Assembly (NCBI GenBank): GCA_050699055.1
Contig: JBOHCT010000094.1
Span: 1 to 15,792 of the forward strand
DNA length: 15,792 nt
Direction of reading: 5' to 3'
DNA from: JBOHCT01 sp050699055
GTDB lineage: Bacteria; Actinomycetota; Actinomycetes; Streptosporangiales; JBOHCT01
The notes below the pieces were generated by a model, which was not told the DNA's origin, searched no databases, and was given only the letters and a program-made list of their open reading frames with translations. Positions 7,001-13,441 of the stretch are shown piece by piece. The number at the start of each line of letters is the position of its first letter. The stretch's first letter is position 1. A program made the position numbers and the translations under genes.

Positions 7001-7656
7001 AGGGGCGTCCCCGCCTGCGCATGTGGCTGGAGCGCCTGCAGACCGAAGGGATGCTGGAAGCCGCCGTCACCTACGGCTACTTCCCCTGTGTGAGCAAGGG
7101 GGATGACCTCGTCGTGCTCGGGGAGGATGGCGGGGAACCCGGCAGAGAGCCCAGGAGAGAACTCTGCCGGTTCACCTTCCCGCGCCAGCGCCGCGACCGC
7201 CACCTGTGCCTCGCCGACTTCTTCCGCGCCGAGGAGTCAGGTGGGACCGACGTCGTGGCGTTCCAGGTCGTGACGATCGGCTCACGGGTCAGCGAGGCGA
7301 CGGCGAGACTGTTCGAGCAGAACGCCTATCGCGACTACCTCGAGCTGCACGGTCTCTCGGTGCAACTCGCGGAGGCGCTCGCGGAACTGTGGCACGCGCG
7401 GATACGCGGGGAGCTGGGGTTCTCTGGTGAGGACGCCGAGGAGCTCGACGACGTCCTGGGGCTCGGGTACCGGGGGGCGAGGTACTCGTTCGGCTACGGA
7501 GCCTGCCCCGACCTCGAGGACCGCGCCAAGATCGTCGACTTGGTACGGCCCGACCGTATCGGCGTGACGCTCTCCGAGGAGTGTCAGCTCGTGCCCGAGC
7601 AGTCCACCGATGCCTTGGTCGTCCATCACCCCGAGGCCAGGTACTTCAACACGTGA
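4039..7656 (+). CDS. metH: Cobalamin-dependent methionine synthase
   Basis: A 1205-residue cytoplasmic enzyme that transfers a methyl group from 5-methyltetrahydrofolate through cobalamin to homocysteine. All four modules are present. The homocysteine domain (about 53-365) has zinc ligands Cys267, Cys333 and Cys334. The pterin domain begins near 379 (YLSIGERTNANGSKAF). The cap and B12 domain carry DVHDIGKN, with cobalt ligand His777. The C-terminal reactivation domain (about 925-1205) keeps Arg1148...GYGAC (1152-1156) for S-adenosylmethionine and ends HHPEARYFNT. Residues 17-52 are six hexapeptide repeats from the tandem array at 4087-4194, a length excess of about 20 residues over E. coli MetH at the zinc ligands. 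Start: ATG 4039 lacks a Shine-Dalgarno and may be leaderless; ATG 4072 has GGGAG 11 bp upstream and would delete 11 residues. Both starts keep the repeats. Confidence 0.97.
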   Translation: MPSIPMGAPGNMHATPQSFRQAQSFREAQSFREAQSFREAQSFREAQSFREALTERVLVADGAMGTMLQAQDVSIDDFQGHEGCNEILNVSRPDVVRAVHDAFLSVGVDCVETNTFGANLGNLGEYDITDRIRELAETGTRLAREAADDHSTPDRPRWVLGSVGPGTKLPTLGHTSFAELRDAYAEEVAGLIAGGTHAVIVETCQDLLQCKAAVIGSRRAMSAAGVDLPIIVQVTIETTGTMLLGSEIGVALTALEPLGVDVIGLNCATGPAEMSEHLRYLAKHARLPLSCLPNAGLPEIGKDGAVYPLRPDELAGAHDGFTSQFGLSLVGGCCGTTPDHLRAVVERVHGREPARRKPRPEAGAASLYQPVPFRQETAYLSIGERTNANGSKAFREAMVAERFDDCVNIARDQTRDGAHMLDLCIDYVGRDGVADMRELASRLATASTLPLVLDSTDPEVISVGLEHLGGRALVNSVNYEDGDGPDSRIARLMPIIREHGAAVVALTIDEDGQARTADWKARVAERLIRDLTDHWGMRVEDIVVDCLTFPIATGQEETRRDAYETIEAIREVKSRFPDVETTLGVSNVSFGLNAAARAVLNSVFLNECVQAGLDSAIVHAAKIMPMSRIPEEQRQVALDLVYDRRREGYDPLARFLDLFEGVDAASMRQSRQEELAALPLWERLERRIIDGEQAGLEADLDEALGQRPALEIVNDTLLSGMKVVGDLFGSGQMQLPFVLQAAEVMKTAVAYLEPHMEKADDGGKGTIVLATVKGDVHDIGKNLVDIIMSNNGYTVVNLGIKQPVTSILDAADEHRADVVGMSGLLVKSTVVMKENLEEMNSRHVAPRWPVLLGGAALTRAYVEQDLADLFDGEVRYARDAFEGLRLMDAVMAVKRGEKGAALPERRQRRTRPIKPRQTPEEEMPSRSDVATDNPVPTPPFWGSRVVKGIALADYAAYLDERATFMGRWGLRASRSDSGPSYDELVETEGRPRLRMWLERLQTEGMLEAAVTYGYFPCVSKGDDLVVLGEDGGEPGREPRRELCRFTFPRQRRDRHLCLADFFRAEESGGTDVVAFQVVTIGSRVSEATARLFEQNAYRDYLELHGLSVQLAEALAELWHARIRGELGFSGEDAEELDDVLGLGYRGARYSFGYGACPDLEDRAKIVDLVRPDRIGVTLSEECQLVPEQSTDALVVHHPEARYFNT
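4087..4194 (+). repeat. 18-bp in-frame tandem array in metH 5' coding region (6 units)
   Basis: Six head-to-tail 18-bp units. Units 2-5 (4105-4176) are identical, CAGTCTTTTCGAGAGGCC. Unit 6 (4177-4194) differs only in its last base, a silent GCC to GCA change. Unit 1 (4087-4104) is diverged (CAGTCCTTCCGTCAGGCC). Each unit encodes QSFREA (QSFRQA in unit 1). Because 18 is a multiple of three, gain or loss of units keeps the reading frame. The near-identity of five units points to recent expansion. No spacers separate the units, so this is not a CRISPR array. Confidence 0.98.
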
Positions 7657-8384
7657 CCGAGGGAGTGGGGAGGCGAGCGCGACCAGGAGACTTGGGAAGC
7701 CGCCGTACTGCGCTCGGGGCCGTGTTCTTCGATATGGACGGGCTGCTCGTGGACACCGAGCGGCTCTGGTTCGACGTCGAGCGCGACGTCATGGGCCGCC
7801 TCGGCGGCGCGTGGGGCGAGGAGCATCAGCGGGCCCTCGTCGGCGGGCCACTCGGCCGCACCGTCTCCTACATGCTCCGACTGTCCGGCGCGACGGTGTC
7901 GTCCGCCGAGGTGGGCAGGTGGCTGCTGGATGGCATGATGGAGCGGCTGCGCGGAGACGGCGTGCCGCTGCTGCCGGGCGCGCGCGCCCTACTGGAGGAG
8001 GTTTCGCGTGCCCGGGTCCCCTGCGCGCTCGTATCGTCGGCGCAGCGGGTCCTCGTTGACACGGTCCTCGACCAACTGGGACGCGAGTGGTTCGACACGA
8101 CCGTGAGCGGCACGGACGTGCCGCATACCAAGCCGGAGCCTGACCCCTACCTTCGCGCCGCCGCGGCACTCCAGGTCGACCCGGCTCGCTGCGCCGCGCT
8201 CGAGGACTCGCCCAACGGCGTCGCGTCGGCCGAGGCCGCGGGCTGCCTCACCGTCGTCGTTCCCAGCGTCGTCCCGATCCCGCCGGCTCCTGGGCGCATC
8301 GTGCTGCGCTCGCTCACCGACGTCGACCTCGCCCTGATCACCGGCGCGATGTCGGCCCGCGTCTGCGACGATGGGCCCCGCTGA
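7653..8384 (+). CDS. HAD-superfamily phosphatase/phosphoglucomutase-like hydrolase
   Basis: A 243-residue HAD subfamily IA protein with a helical cap inserted between motifs I and II, as in beta-phosphoglucomutase and small sugar- or nucleotide-phosphatases. Motif I is DMDGLLVDTE (Asp27, Asp29), motif II is VSSAQ (Ser128), motif III is HTKPEPDPY (Lys160), and motif IV is ALEDSPNGVASA (Glu184, Asp185). The set predicts Mg2+-dependent phosphoryl transfer on a small phosphorylated metabolite; the substrate cannot be read from sequence. The chosen start GTG 7653 overlaps the metH TGA (GTGA), implying translational coupling. No strong Shine-Dalgarno exists, and GTG 7665 or GTG 7722 are alternatives; a start at ATG 7734 would lose the nucleophile. 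Co-expression with metH is likely. Unlike the dehalogenase at 1838, it has the second motif I aspartate of phosphatases. Confidence 0.9.
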   Translation: MTEGVGRRARPGDLGSRRTALGAVFFDMDGLLVDTERLWFDVERDVMGRLGGAWGEEHQRALVGGPLGRTVSYMLRLSGATVSSAEVGRWLLDGMMERLRGDGVPLLPGARALLEEVSRARVPCALVSSAQRVLVDTVLDQLGREWFDTTVSGTDVPHTKPEPDPYLRAAAALQVDPARCAALEDSPNGVASAEAAGCLTVVVPSVVPIPPAPGRIVLRSLTDVDLALITGAMSARVCDDGPR

Positions 8385-8654
8385 GGGCTGCTGTGCCGGC
8401 CGAACACGCTCCGGAACGTCCGCGTGCCAGGGAGTATCGAGGCGTGCCGCAGGTCACCGGCAGGCATCGATTGGGTATCCGTCTTCACCGAAGCGTTACT
8501 CCGGCTGGCTCGTCGGGACACCGGAGAGCTAACGTCGAGCGACGACGGAGCGTGGTGGGCGGCCGGGGCTGACCCGTGCCCGCGTTCCGCGAGAACGCCG
8601 CCCCAGGGGTGGTCCTCTGCGGCGGGATTCTGCGATGGGGCAGAGGTGAAGCCG
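8385..8654 (+). other. Intergenic region ahead of the ABC-importer operon
   Basis: These 270 bases contain no convincing gene. The importer reading frame is open back to 8424, but the upstream stretch is not protein-like and precedes the signal peptide. TAACGT (8530-8535) fits a TAnnnT -10 box, but no good -35 partner lies 16-18 bp upstream. I see no riboswitch, tRNA or strong hairpin. The importer promoter probably lies here. Confidence 0.4.
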
Positions 8655-10253
8655 ATGCACAGCAAGCGCCTGACCGGGACGGCGGCCGTCTTCGGGGTAC
8701 TCGCCGTGGTCGCCGCCGCCTGCGGTGGTGGCGGCGGAAACACCGGCGGTGGCGGCAATGCTGGCGGTGGCGGCAAGCCGATCGTCGTCGGCACGACCGA
8801 CAAGGTCGTGTCCTTCGATCCCGCCGGCTCCTACGACATGGGCTCGTGGACGCCGATGTGGAACATGTACCAGACTCTGGTGCGGTTCCCCGCGGGCAGC
8901 ACCACGCCGGTGCCCGACGCGGCCAAGCAGTGTGAGTTCACCGACAAGACGCACTACAAGTGCACGCTCAAGCCGAACCAGAAGTTCTGGAACGGCGACA
9001 CGATGACCGCGAAGGACGTCGTGTACTCCTTCCACCGCAACGTCAAGATCGCGGCCACTACAGGCGCCTCGAGCCTGCTCGCCCCGATGAAGGACATCAA
9101 GGCCAAGGACGACGACACGGTCGTCTTCACGCTCAAGTACCCGTTCGCGGTCTTCCCCTTCGTGCTGGCCGACCCGGGCATGGCGATCGTCGACCACAAG
9201 GTCTTTCCCGCGAACAAGGTCATGAACAGCGGGAAGATCGTGGGGTCGGGGCCGTACAAGATGACGAAGTACAGCCCCGGCCAGCAGCTCGTGCTGAAGC
9301 CCAACCCGCATTACGGCGGCGACGTCAAGCTGCACAACAGCGGCGTGATCGTCCGTTATTACTCCAAGCCCTCGTCGATGAAGCTCGCGATCGAGCAGGG
9401 CGAGGTCGACGTCGACTACCGCACGTTCAGCCCGACCGACATCGCGTCCTTGAAGAAGGAGGAGAGCAAGGGCGTCCAGGTGGTCACGGGCCAGGGTGCG
9501 GAGATCCAGTACATCGTCTTCAACCTCAAGCGGATGCCGGGCGACTCGCCGCAGCAGAAGACGGCCATCAGGAAGGCCGTCGCGTTGAGCGTCGACCGGG
9601 CGTCGATCGCCAAGAACGTCTACAACGGCACGGTCGAGCCGCTGTACTCGATGGTGCCCCAGGGGTTGTCCGGTCACATCGACGCGTTCAAACCCCTGTA
9701 CGGCACCAGCCCGGACAAGGCGAAGGCCAAGCAGACGCTGAAGCAGGCCGGGGTCAAGACTCCCGTTGATCTGACGATCTGGTGGACGCCCAGCCACTAC
9801 GGCGCGCCGTCCTCCGACATGTACACCAACATCAAGCGGCAGCTGGAAGCCACCGGCCTGTTCAAGGTCACCTTGAAGTCGGCCGAGTGGGACCAGTACA
9901 ACGAGGCCGCGCTCAGCGACCAGTACCCGGCCTTCCAGCTCGGCTGGTTCCCCGACTACCCGGACTCCGACGACTACGTGGCGCCCTTCTACGGCACCAA
10001 GACGATGTTCCTCAACAACCACTACAGCAACGACGCCGTCGACAAGGCGATCAGCAAGGAGCGGGCGAGCACGAAGCAGTCCGTACGCAACGCCGCGTTC
10101 GAGAAGATCCAGAAGATCGGGGCGAAGGACGCGCCGCTGATCCCGCTGTGGCAGGGCAAGCAGATCGCGGTCAAGCGCAAGGGTGTGACCGGCGTCGAGA
10201 AGACGCTTGATCCGTCCTACACCTTCCGGTACTGGCTGATCGGGAAGAAGTAG
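8655..10253 (+). CDS. Peptide/nickel-type ABC importer substrate-binding lipoprotein (SBP family 5)
   Basis: A 532-residue extracellular solute receptor anchored by lipid. Residues 1-22 form a lipoprotein signal (KR, hydrophobic core, VVAAAC) with the lipidated Cys at 23, followed by a Gly-rich tether (clusters of GGGG to about residue 41). The mature protein shows family 5 features: FDPAGSYD, the signature-like TAKDVVYSFHRNVK, VGSGPYKMTKYSPG, VDRASIAKNVYNG, and a C-terminal DAPLIPLWQ. Such proteins bind di- or oligopeptides, nickel complexes or other small molecules; the ligand cannot be deduced. ATG 8655 is chosen for GAGGTG at 8643-8648; GTG 8646 would add three residues (MKP). It is first in a five-gene operon and is separated from the permeases by 85 bp holding a strong hairpin. 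Confidence 0.93.
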   Translation: MHSKRLTGTAAVFGVLAVVAAACGGGGGNTGGGGNAGGGGKPIVVGTTDKVVSFDPAGSYDMGSWTPMWNMYQTLVRFPAGSTTPVPDAAKQCEFTDKTHYKCTLKPNQKFWNGDTMTAKDVVYSFHRNVKIAATTGASSLLAPMKDIKAKDDDTVVFTLKYPFAVFPFVLADPGMAIVDHKVFPANKVMNSGKIVGSGPYKMTKYSPGQQLVLKPNPHYGGDVKLHNSGVIVRYYSKPSSMKLAIEQGEVDVDYRTFSPTDIASLKKEESKGVQVVTGQGAEIQYIVFNLKRMPGDSPQQKTAIRKAVALSVDRASIAKNVYNGTVEPLYSMVPQGLSGHIDAFKPLYGTSPDKAKAKQTLKQAGVKTPVDLTIWWTPSHYGAPSSDMYTNIKRQLEATGLFKVTLKSAEWDQYNEAALSDQYPAFQLGWFPDYPDSDDYVAPFYGTKTMFLNNHYSNDAVDKAISKERASTKQSVRNAAFEKIQKIGAKDAPLIPLWQGKQIAVKRKGVTGVEKTLDPSYTFRYWLIGKK

Positions 10254-10263
10254 CGCGAAGCAC

Positions 10264-10297
10264 GGGGGTCGGGTGGCGCCGCGCCACCGCGACCCCC
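10264..10297 (+). terminator. Strong GC hairpin between binding-protein and permease genes (attenuator/processing stem)
   Basis: Left arm 10264-10278 (GGGGGTCGGGTGGCG) pairs with right arm 10282-10297 along 15 bp with one bulged C and a 3-nt loop. It starts 10 bp after the binding-protein stop. No U-tract follows, so it is more likely a partial terminator or a stem protecting the upstream mRNA than a full terminator, since the downstream permeases belong to the same system. Confidence 0.7.
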
Positions 10298-10338
10298 GGT
10301 TCGTGTCTGGTACCGCCGGTTCCTAGGCTGAAGGATCG

Positions 10339-11370
10339 ATGGCACGACAGGGCGGCGGCTCGCTGCGAACGTACCTTCTCACCAGGATCGCATTGGTCAT
10401 CCCGATGGTGTGGATCCTGTTGACGTTCGTGTTCGTGCTGATGCGGGTGGCGCCGGGGGATCCGGTGTCGGCGGCGCTCGGTGGGCGGCTGTCGCCCGAG
10501 CAGTTGGCGCAGCGTCGGCACGCGGCCGGGTTCGACAAGCCGATGATCGTGCAGTACGGCGAGTACCTGCGTCAGGTGTTCACCGGGCACTTCGGGACGT
10601 CGATCAGCGACCACCGGCAGGTCATCGGCATCGTCAAGACGAACGGCGCGGCGACGTTGGAGCTGACGTTGTCCGCGCTGATCGTGGCGCTGATCGTGGG
10701 TCTCATCGTGGGGATGGCGGCTGGCCGTTTCCGTGACACGTGGTTCGACGTCGGCGGACGGCTGTTCGGCGTGGTCGTCTACGCGGCGCCGGTGTTCTTC
10801 ACCGGGCTGATCGCGCAGCTGGTGTTCGGTAAGTACCTGGGGTGGCTGCCGACGTCGGGCCAGGCCAGCCCCACGACGCAGGCCTTCATGTCCACACATA
10901 CCAACATCCTGGTCATCGACGCGATCATCGACGGCGACTGGTCGGGTCTGGTGGACGTGCTGGCACACCTGTGCCTGCCCGCGATCACACTGGGGCTGTT
11001 GGTGAGCGGGATCTTCATCCGACTGGTGCGGGTGAACGTGATTCAGACGCTGCGTCATGACTACATCGAGGCGGCGCGGGCGCGTGGGGTGCGAGAGTGG
11101 CGGGTGGTGTTCCGTCACGCGTTCCGCAACGCGCTGGTCCCGGTGATCACGATCGTGGGGTTGCAGTCGGCGCTGCTGCTGTCCGGCGCGGTGTTGACGG
11201 AGGAGACGTTCGACTGGCCGGGGATCGGCAGCGCGTTGATCGACTACCTCAACAACCGCGACTACGTCGCCGTGCAGGGCATCATCACGGTCTTCGCGCT
11301 GGCCGTGGTTGTGGTGAGCCTGGTGATCGACTTCGTGAACGCGTGGGTCGACCCGAGGGTGCGGTACTGA
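10339..11370 (+). CDS. ABC importer permease, DppB/OppB family
   Basis: A 343-residue inner-membrane permease of the peptide/nickel group. The N-terminal helix and motif are classic (residues about 10-40: hydrophobic stretch ending FVLMRVAPGDPVSAALGG), followed by LSPEQLAQRR and HFGTSIS. At least five further hydrophobic segments are visible (TLELTLSALIVALIVG, GVVVYAAPVFFTG, LCLPAITLGLLVSG, PVITIVGLQSALLLSG, and the last near residue 315). The EAA loop that docks the ATPase reads YIEAARARGVREWRVVFRH, next to NALVPVI. It would pair with the DppC-like protein as a heterodimeric channel. The ATG at 10339 follows the hairpin region by about 40 bp and has only a weak GGAT-type ribosome site. The stop overlaps the next start by one base (TGATG). 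Confidence 0.95.
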   Translation: MARQGGGSLRTYLLTRIALVIPMVWILLTFVFVLMRVAPGDPVSAALGGRLSPEQLAQRRHAAGFDKPMIVQYGEYLRQVFTGHFGTSISDHRQVIGIVKTNGAATLELTLSALIVALIVGLIVGMAAGRFRDTWFDVGGRLFGVVVYAAPVFFTGLIAQLVFGKYLGWLPTSGQASPTTQAFMSTHTNILVIDAIIDGDWSGLVDVLAHLCLPAITLGLLVSGIFIRLVRVNVIQTLRHDYIEAARARGVREWRVVFRHAFRNALVPVITIVGLQSALLLSGAVLTEETFDWPGIGSALIDYLNNRDYVAVQGIITVFALAVVVVSLVIDFVNAWVDPRVRY

Positions 11371-12410
11371 TGGCCAGAGACTTTGAGACGACGACACCAC
11401 CGTCTGCTCCGGAGCCTTCGCCGGCCCTCGGTGCGCAGACCCGTCGGGGCGGGCTGCTGAGCGTGCGGCGTTTCCTCGCCCCGGTGGTGACCGCGCGGGG
11501 CCTGCCGAAGTGGCTGCTGTGGGTCGGTGTGGGGATCGTGGCGTTGTTCGCGGTGCTGGCGATCTTCGCGCCGTTCATCGCGCCGTACGGGTTCGACCAG
11601 TACCGCGCGGGCGGGCAGACGTTCACGAAGCTGACGCCGCCGTCGTGGGCGCATCCGCTGGGGACGAACGTCCGGCAGATCGACGTCGCGTCCAGCGTGG
11701 TGTATGGGGCGCGGACGGCGTTGGAGGTCATCGTGCTCGCGGTGATCTTCTCGGTATCCATCGGGGTTCCGTTGGGGCTGCTGTCCGGGTGGGTCGGCGG
11801 CGCGATAGATCGTGTGCTCGTACTGGTCACCGACGCTTTGTTCGCGTTCCCTTACCTGCTGCTGGCGATCGTGATCTCGTTCCTGCTGTCCGGCTCGCCG
11901 CTGGGCGGGGGGGTGGTGACCGCGGCGGTCGCCATCACGGTGATCTACATTCCGCAGTACTTCCGTGTGGTACGCGGCAGCGTGCTCTCGGTTCGGGAGG
12001 AGCCGTACGTGGAGGCCGCCCGTGCCCTGGGCGCGAGCTCGCCGGTCATCGTGATGCGGTACGTGTTCGCCAACGTGATCCAAAGCGTGCCGGTGATCGC
12101 GACCCTGAACGCCGCGGACGCCATCCTGACCCTGGCCGGCCTCGGTTTCCTCGGCTACGGGATCCAGCCGACGGTGGCGGCCGATTGGGGGTATGACCTG
12201 AAGCGGGCGATCCCCGACGCGGGCGCCGGCATCTGGTGGACCGCGGTATGGCCGGGGCTGGCGATCGTCGCACTGGTGGTCGGCCTCACATTTGTCGGTG
12301 AGGGACTGAACGACGTGCTGAACCCGATCCTGCGTCGCCGGGCGACCACGAAGATCGAGATGCCAGGTCGGCCGTCGCCGGAGCGGGTCCCAGAGGAGCA
12401 GGTGAGCTGA
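11370..12410 (+). CDS. ABC importer permease, DppC/OppC family
   Basis: A 346-residue second permease. A Pro/Thr-rich cytoplasmic leader of about 45 residues precedes the first helix (WVGVGIVALFAVLAIFAPFI). Then comes the family segment HPLGTN...YGARTAL, the membrane core, and the EAA loop EPYVEAARALGASSPVIVMRYV, followed by GLGFLGYGIQP, which is typical of DppC. The usual GRD in the HPLGTDxxGRD motif is absent here (HPLGTNVRQID), a departure whose effect is unknown. ATG 11370 overlaps the upstream stop (TGATG). The reading frame is open further upstream inside the DppB gene, but that stretch is an antisense-frame shadow. The C-terminus is a hydrophilic tail, and the stop overlaps the next ATG in the same way. 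It forms the channel with the DppB-like partner. Confidence 0.95.
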   Translation: MARDFETTTPPSAPEPSPALGAQTRRGGLLSVRRFLAPVVTARGLPKWLLWVGVGIVALFAVLAIFAPFIAPYGFDQYRAGGQTFTKLTPPSWAHPLGTNVRQIDVASSVVYGARTALEVIVLAVIFSVSIGVPLGLLSGWVGGAIDRVLVLVTDALFAFPYLLLAIVISFLLSGSPLGGGVVTAAVAITVIYIPQYFRVVRGSVLSVREEPYVEAARALGASSPVIVMRYVFANVIQSVPVIATLNAADAILTLAGLGFLGYGIQPTVAADWGYDLKRAIPDAGAGIWWTAVWPGLAIVALVVGLTFVGEGLNDVLNPILRRRATTKIEMPGRPSPERVPEEQVS

Positions 12411-13441
12411 TGGCAGCGAGCGAGTCGGTCCTGCGCGTCCGTGACCTGCGGGTCTATTACGGCACCGAGCGTGGGGTGGTCAAGGCGGTCGACGGTGTCG
12501 ACCTCACGCTGCGGCCGGGTGAGACGTTGGGGTTGGTCGGGGAGTCCGGGTGCGGCAAGTCAACGTTGGGGCGGGGGCTGCTCGGACTGCTGCCCGCGGG
12601 CGCGAAGTCGGGCGGTGAGGTACTGTTCGGGGGCCAGAACATCGTCGAGGCGTCGGCGCGAGAGCTGCGTCGCATGCGCGGGCCCCAGATGGGCCTGATC
12701 TTCCAGGAGCCGATGACCCGGCTCAACCCGCTGATGCGGGTTTCCGACCACTTCGTGGAGACGTTGCGTACCCACGAGCCGGGGCTGTCCAAGGCCGAGA
12801 TGCGCAGGCGAGCGCTGGAGGCGTTGGGCGGTATGGGTATCCCGCCGACGCGTTTCGACCAGCACCCGCACGAGTTCTCCGGTGGGATGCGGCAGCGCAT
12901 CATGATCGCTCTGGCATTGGTGCCGCGGCCGACGTTCGTCGTGGCCGACGAGCCGACGACAGCCCTGGACGTGCTGGTGGAGGCGCAGATTCTCGGCATC
13001 CTCGCGGACCTGAAACGTAACTTCGACACCGCGCTGCTGCTGATCACCCACAACCTCGGCATCATCGCCGAGTCGTGCGACCGGGTCGCGGTGATGTACG
13101 CGGGGAAGATCGTCGAGCAGGGCGACGCCCGCACGGTCTTCGGCGAGCCGGCCCACCCTTACACCAGGGAGCTGTTGGCGTCGACCATCTCGCTGTCCAC
13201 CAGGGGGTTGCACTACATTCCCGGTGCGCCGCCCGATCTCGCCGATCCGCCGTCTGGCTGCCGTTTCCACCCCCGGTGCCCGGACGCGATGCGGGTGTGT
13301 CCTGAGCAGACGCCCGTCGAGGTGATGACCGAGCGTGGCCAGCGGGTGGCGTGCTGGCTGCACGGTCCCGAGGACCGCATCCGGGCCGGCGGCGGGAAGG
13401 CACTCGAACGAGAGGAGCTCGCCGTTGCCGACGAAGCCTGA
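12410..13441 (+). CDS. ABC importer ATP-binding protein, DppD/OppD family
   Basis: A 343-residue ATPase that powers the importer from the cytoplasmic face. Walker A is GESGCGKS (44-51), the Q-loop is FQEPMTRLNP, the signature is FSGGMRQR (156-163, the usual DppD variant of LSGGQ), Walker B is VVADEP with Asp180-Glu181, then D-loop TALD and H-loop ITHNLG. The C-terminal oligopeptide-transporter domain carries the cysteine pattern GCRFHPRCPDAMRVC...VACWL, with 17 residues between the last two cysteines, as is normal for the family; in related proteins these cysteines can bind an Fe-S cluster. It starts at ATG 12410, overlapping the permease stop by one base. Its 3' end overlaps the next ATPase gene by 17 bases and contains that gene's ribosome-binding site. 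Confidence 0.96.
   Translation: MAASESVLRVRDLRVYYGTERGVVKAVDGVDLTLRPGETLGLVGESGCGKSTLGRGLLGLLPAGAKSGGEVLFGGQNIVEASARELRRMRGPQMGLIFQEPMTRLNPLMRVSDHFVETLRTHEPGLSKAEMRRRALEALGGMGIPPTRFDQHPHEFSGGMRQRIMIALALVPRPTFVVADEPTTALDVLVEAQILGILADLKRNFDTALLLITHNLGIIAESCDRVAVMYAGKIVEQGDARTVFGEPAHPYTRELLASTISLSTRGLHYIPGAPPDLADPPSGCRFHPRCPDAMRVCPEQTPVEVMTERGQRVACWLHGPEDRIRAGGGKALEREELAVADEA
13411..13417 (+). promoter_or_regulatory. Ribosome-binding site deciding a TTG start
   Basis: AGAGGAG lies 7 bp upstream of TTG 13425, within the end of the DppD-like gene. It supports the unusual TTG start and a 17-base overlap of the two ATPase genes. No ATG or GTG with a comparable site occurs nearby in frame. Confidence 0.7.

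Noticed and set aside
8401..8418. LexA-type SOS box (begins CGAAC)
   Set aside because: Only the left half matches; the right half lacks GTTCG.
8424..8654. N-terminal extension of the binding protein
   Set aside because: The frame is open, but a signal peptide with lipobox begins at ATG 8655 after a good ribosome site, so upstream codons are not translated in the model.
8529..10022. 497-codon open frame on - strand opposite the binding-protein gene
   Set aside because: The composition is repetitive Val/Asp/Arg/Leu with no domain; it is antisense shadow of a well-supported lipoprotein.
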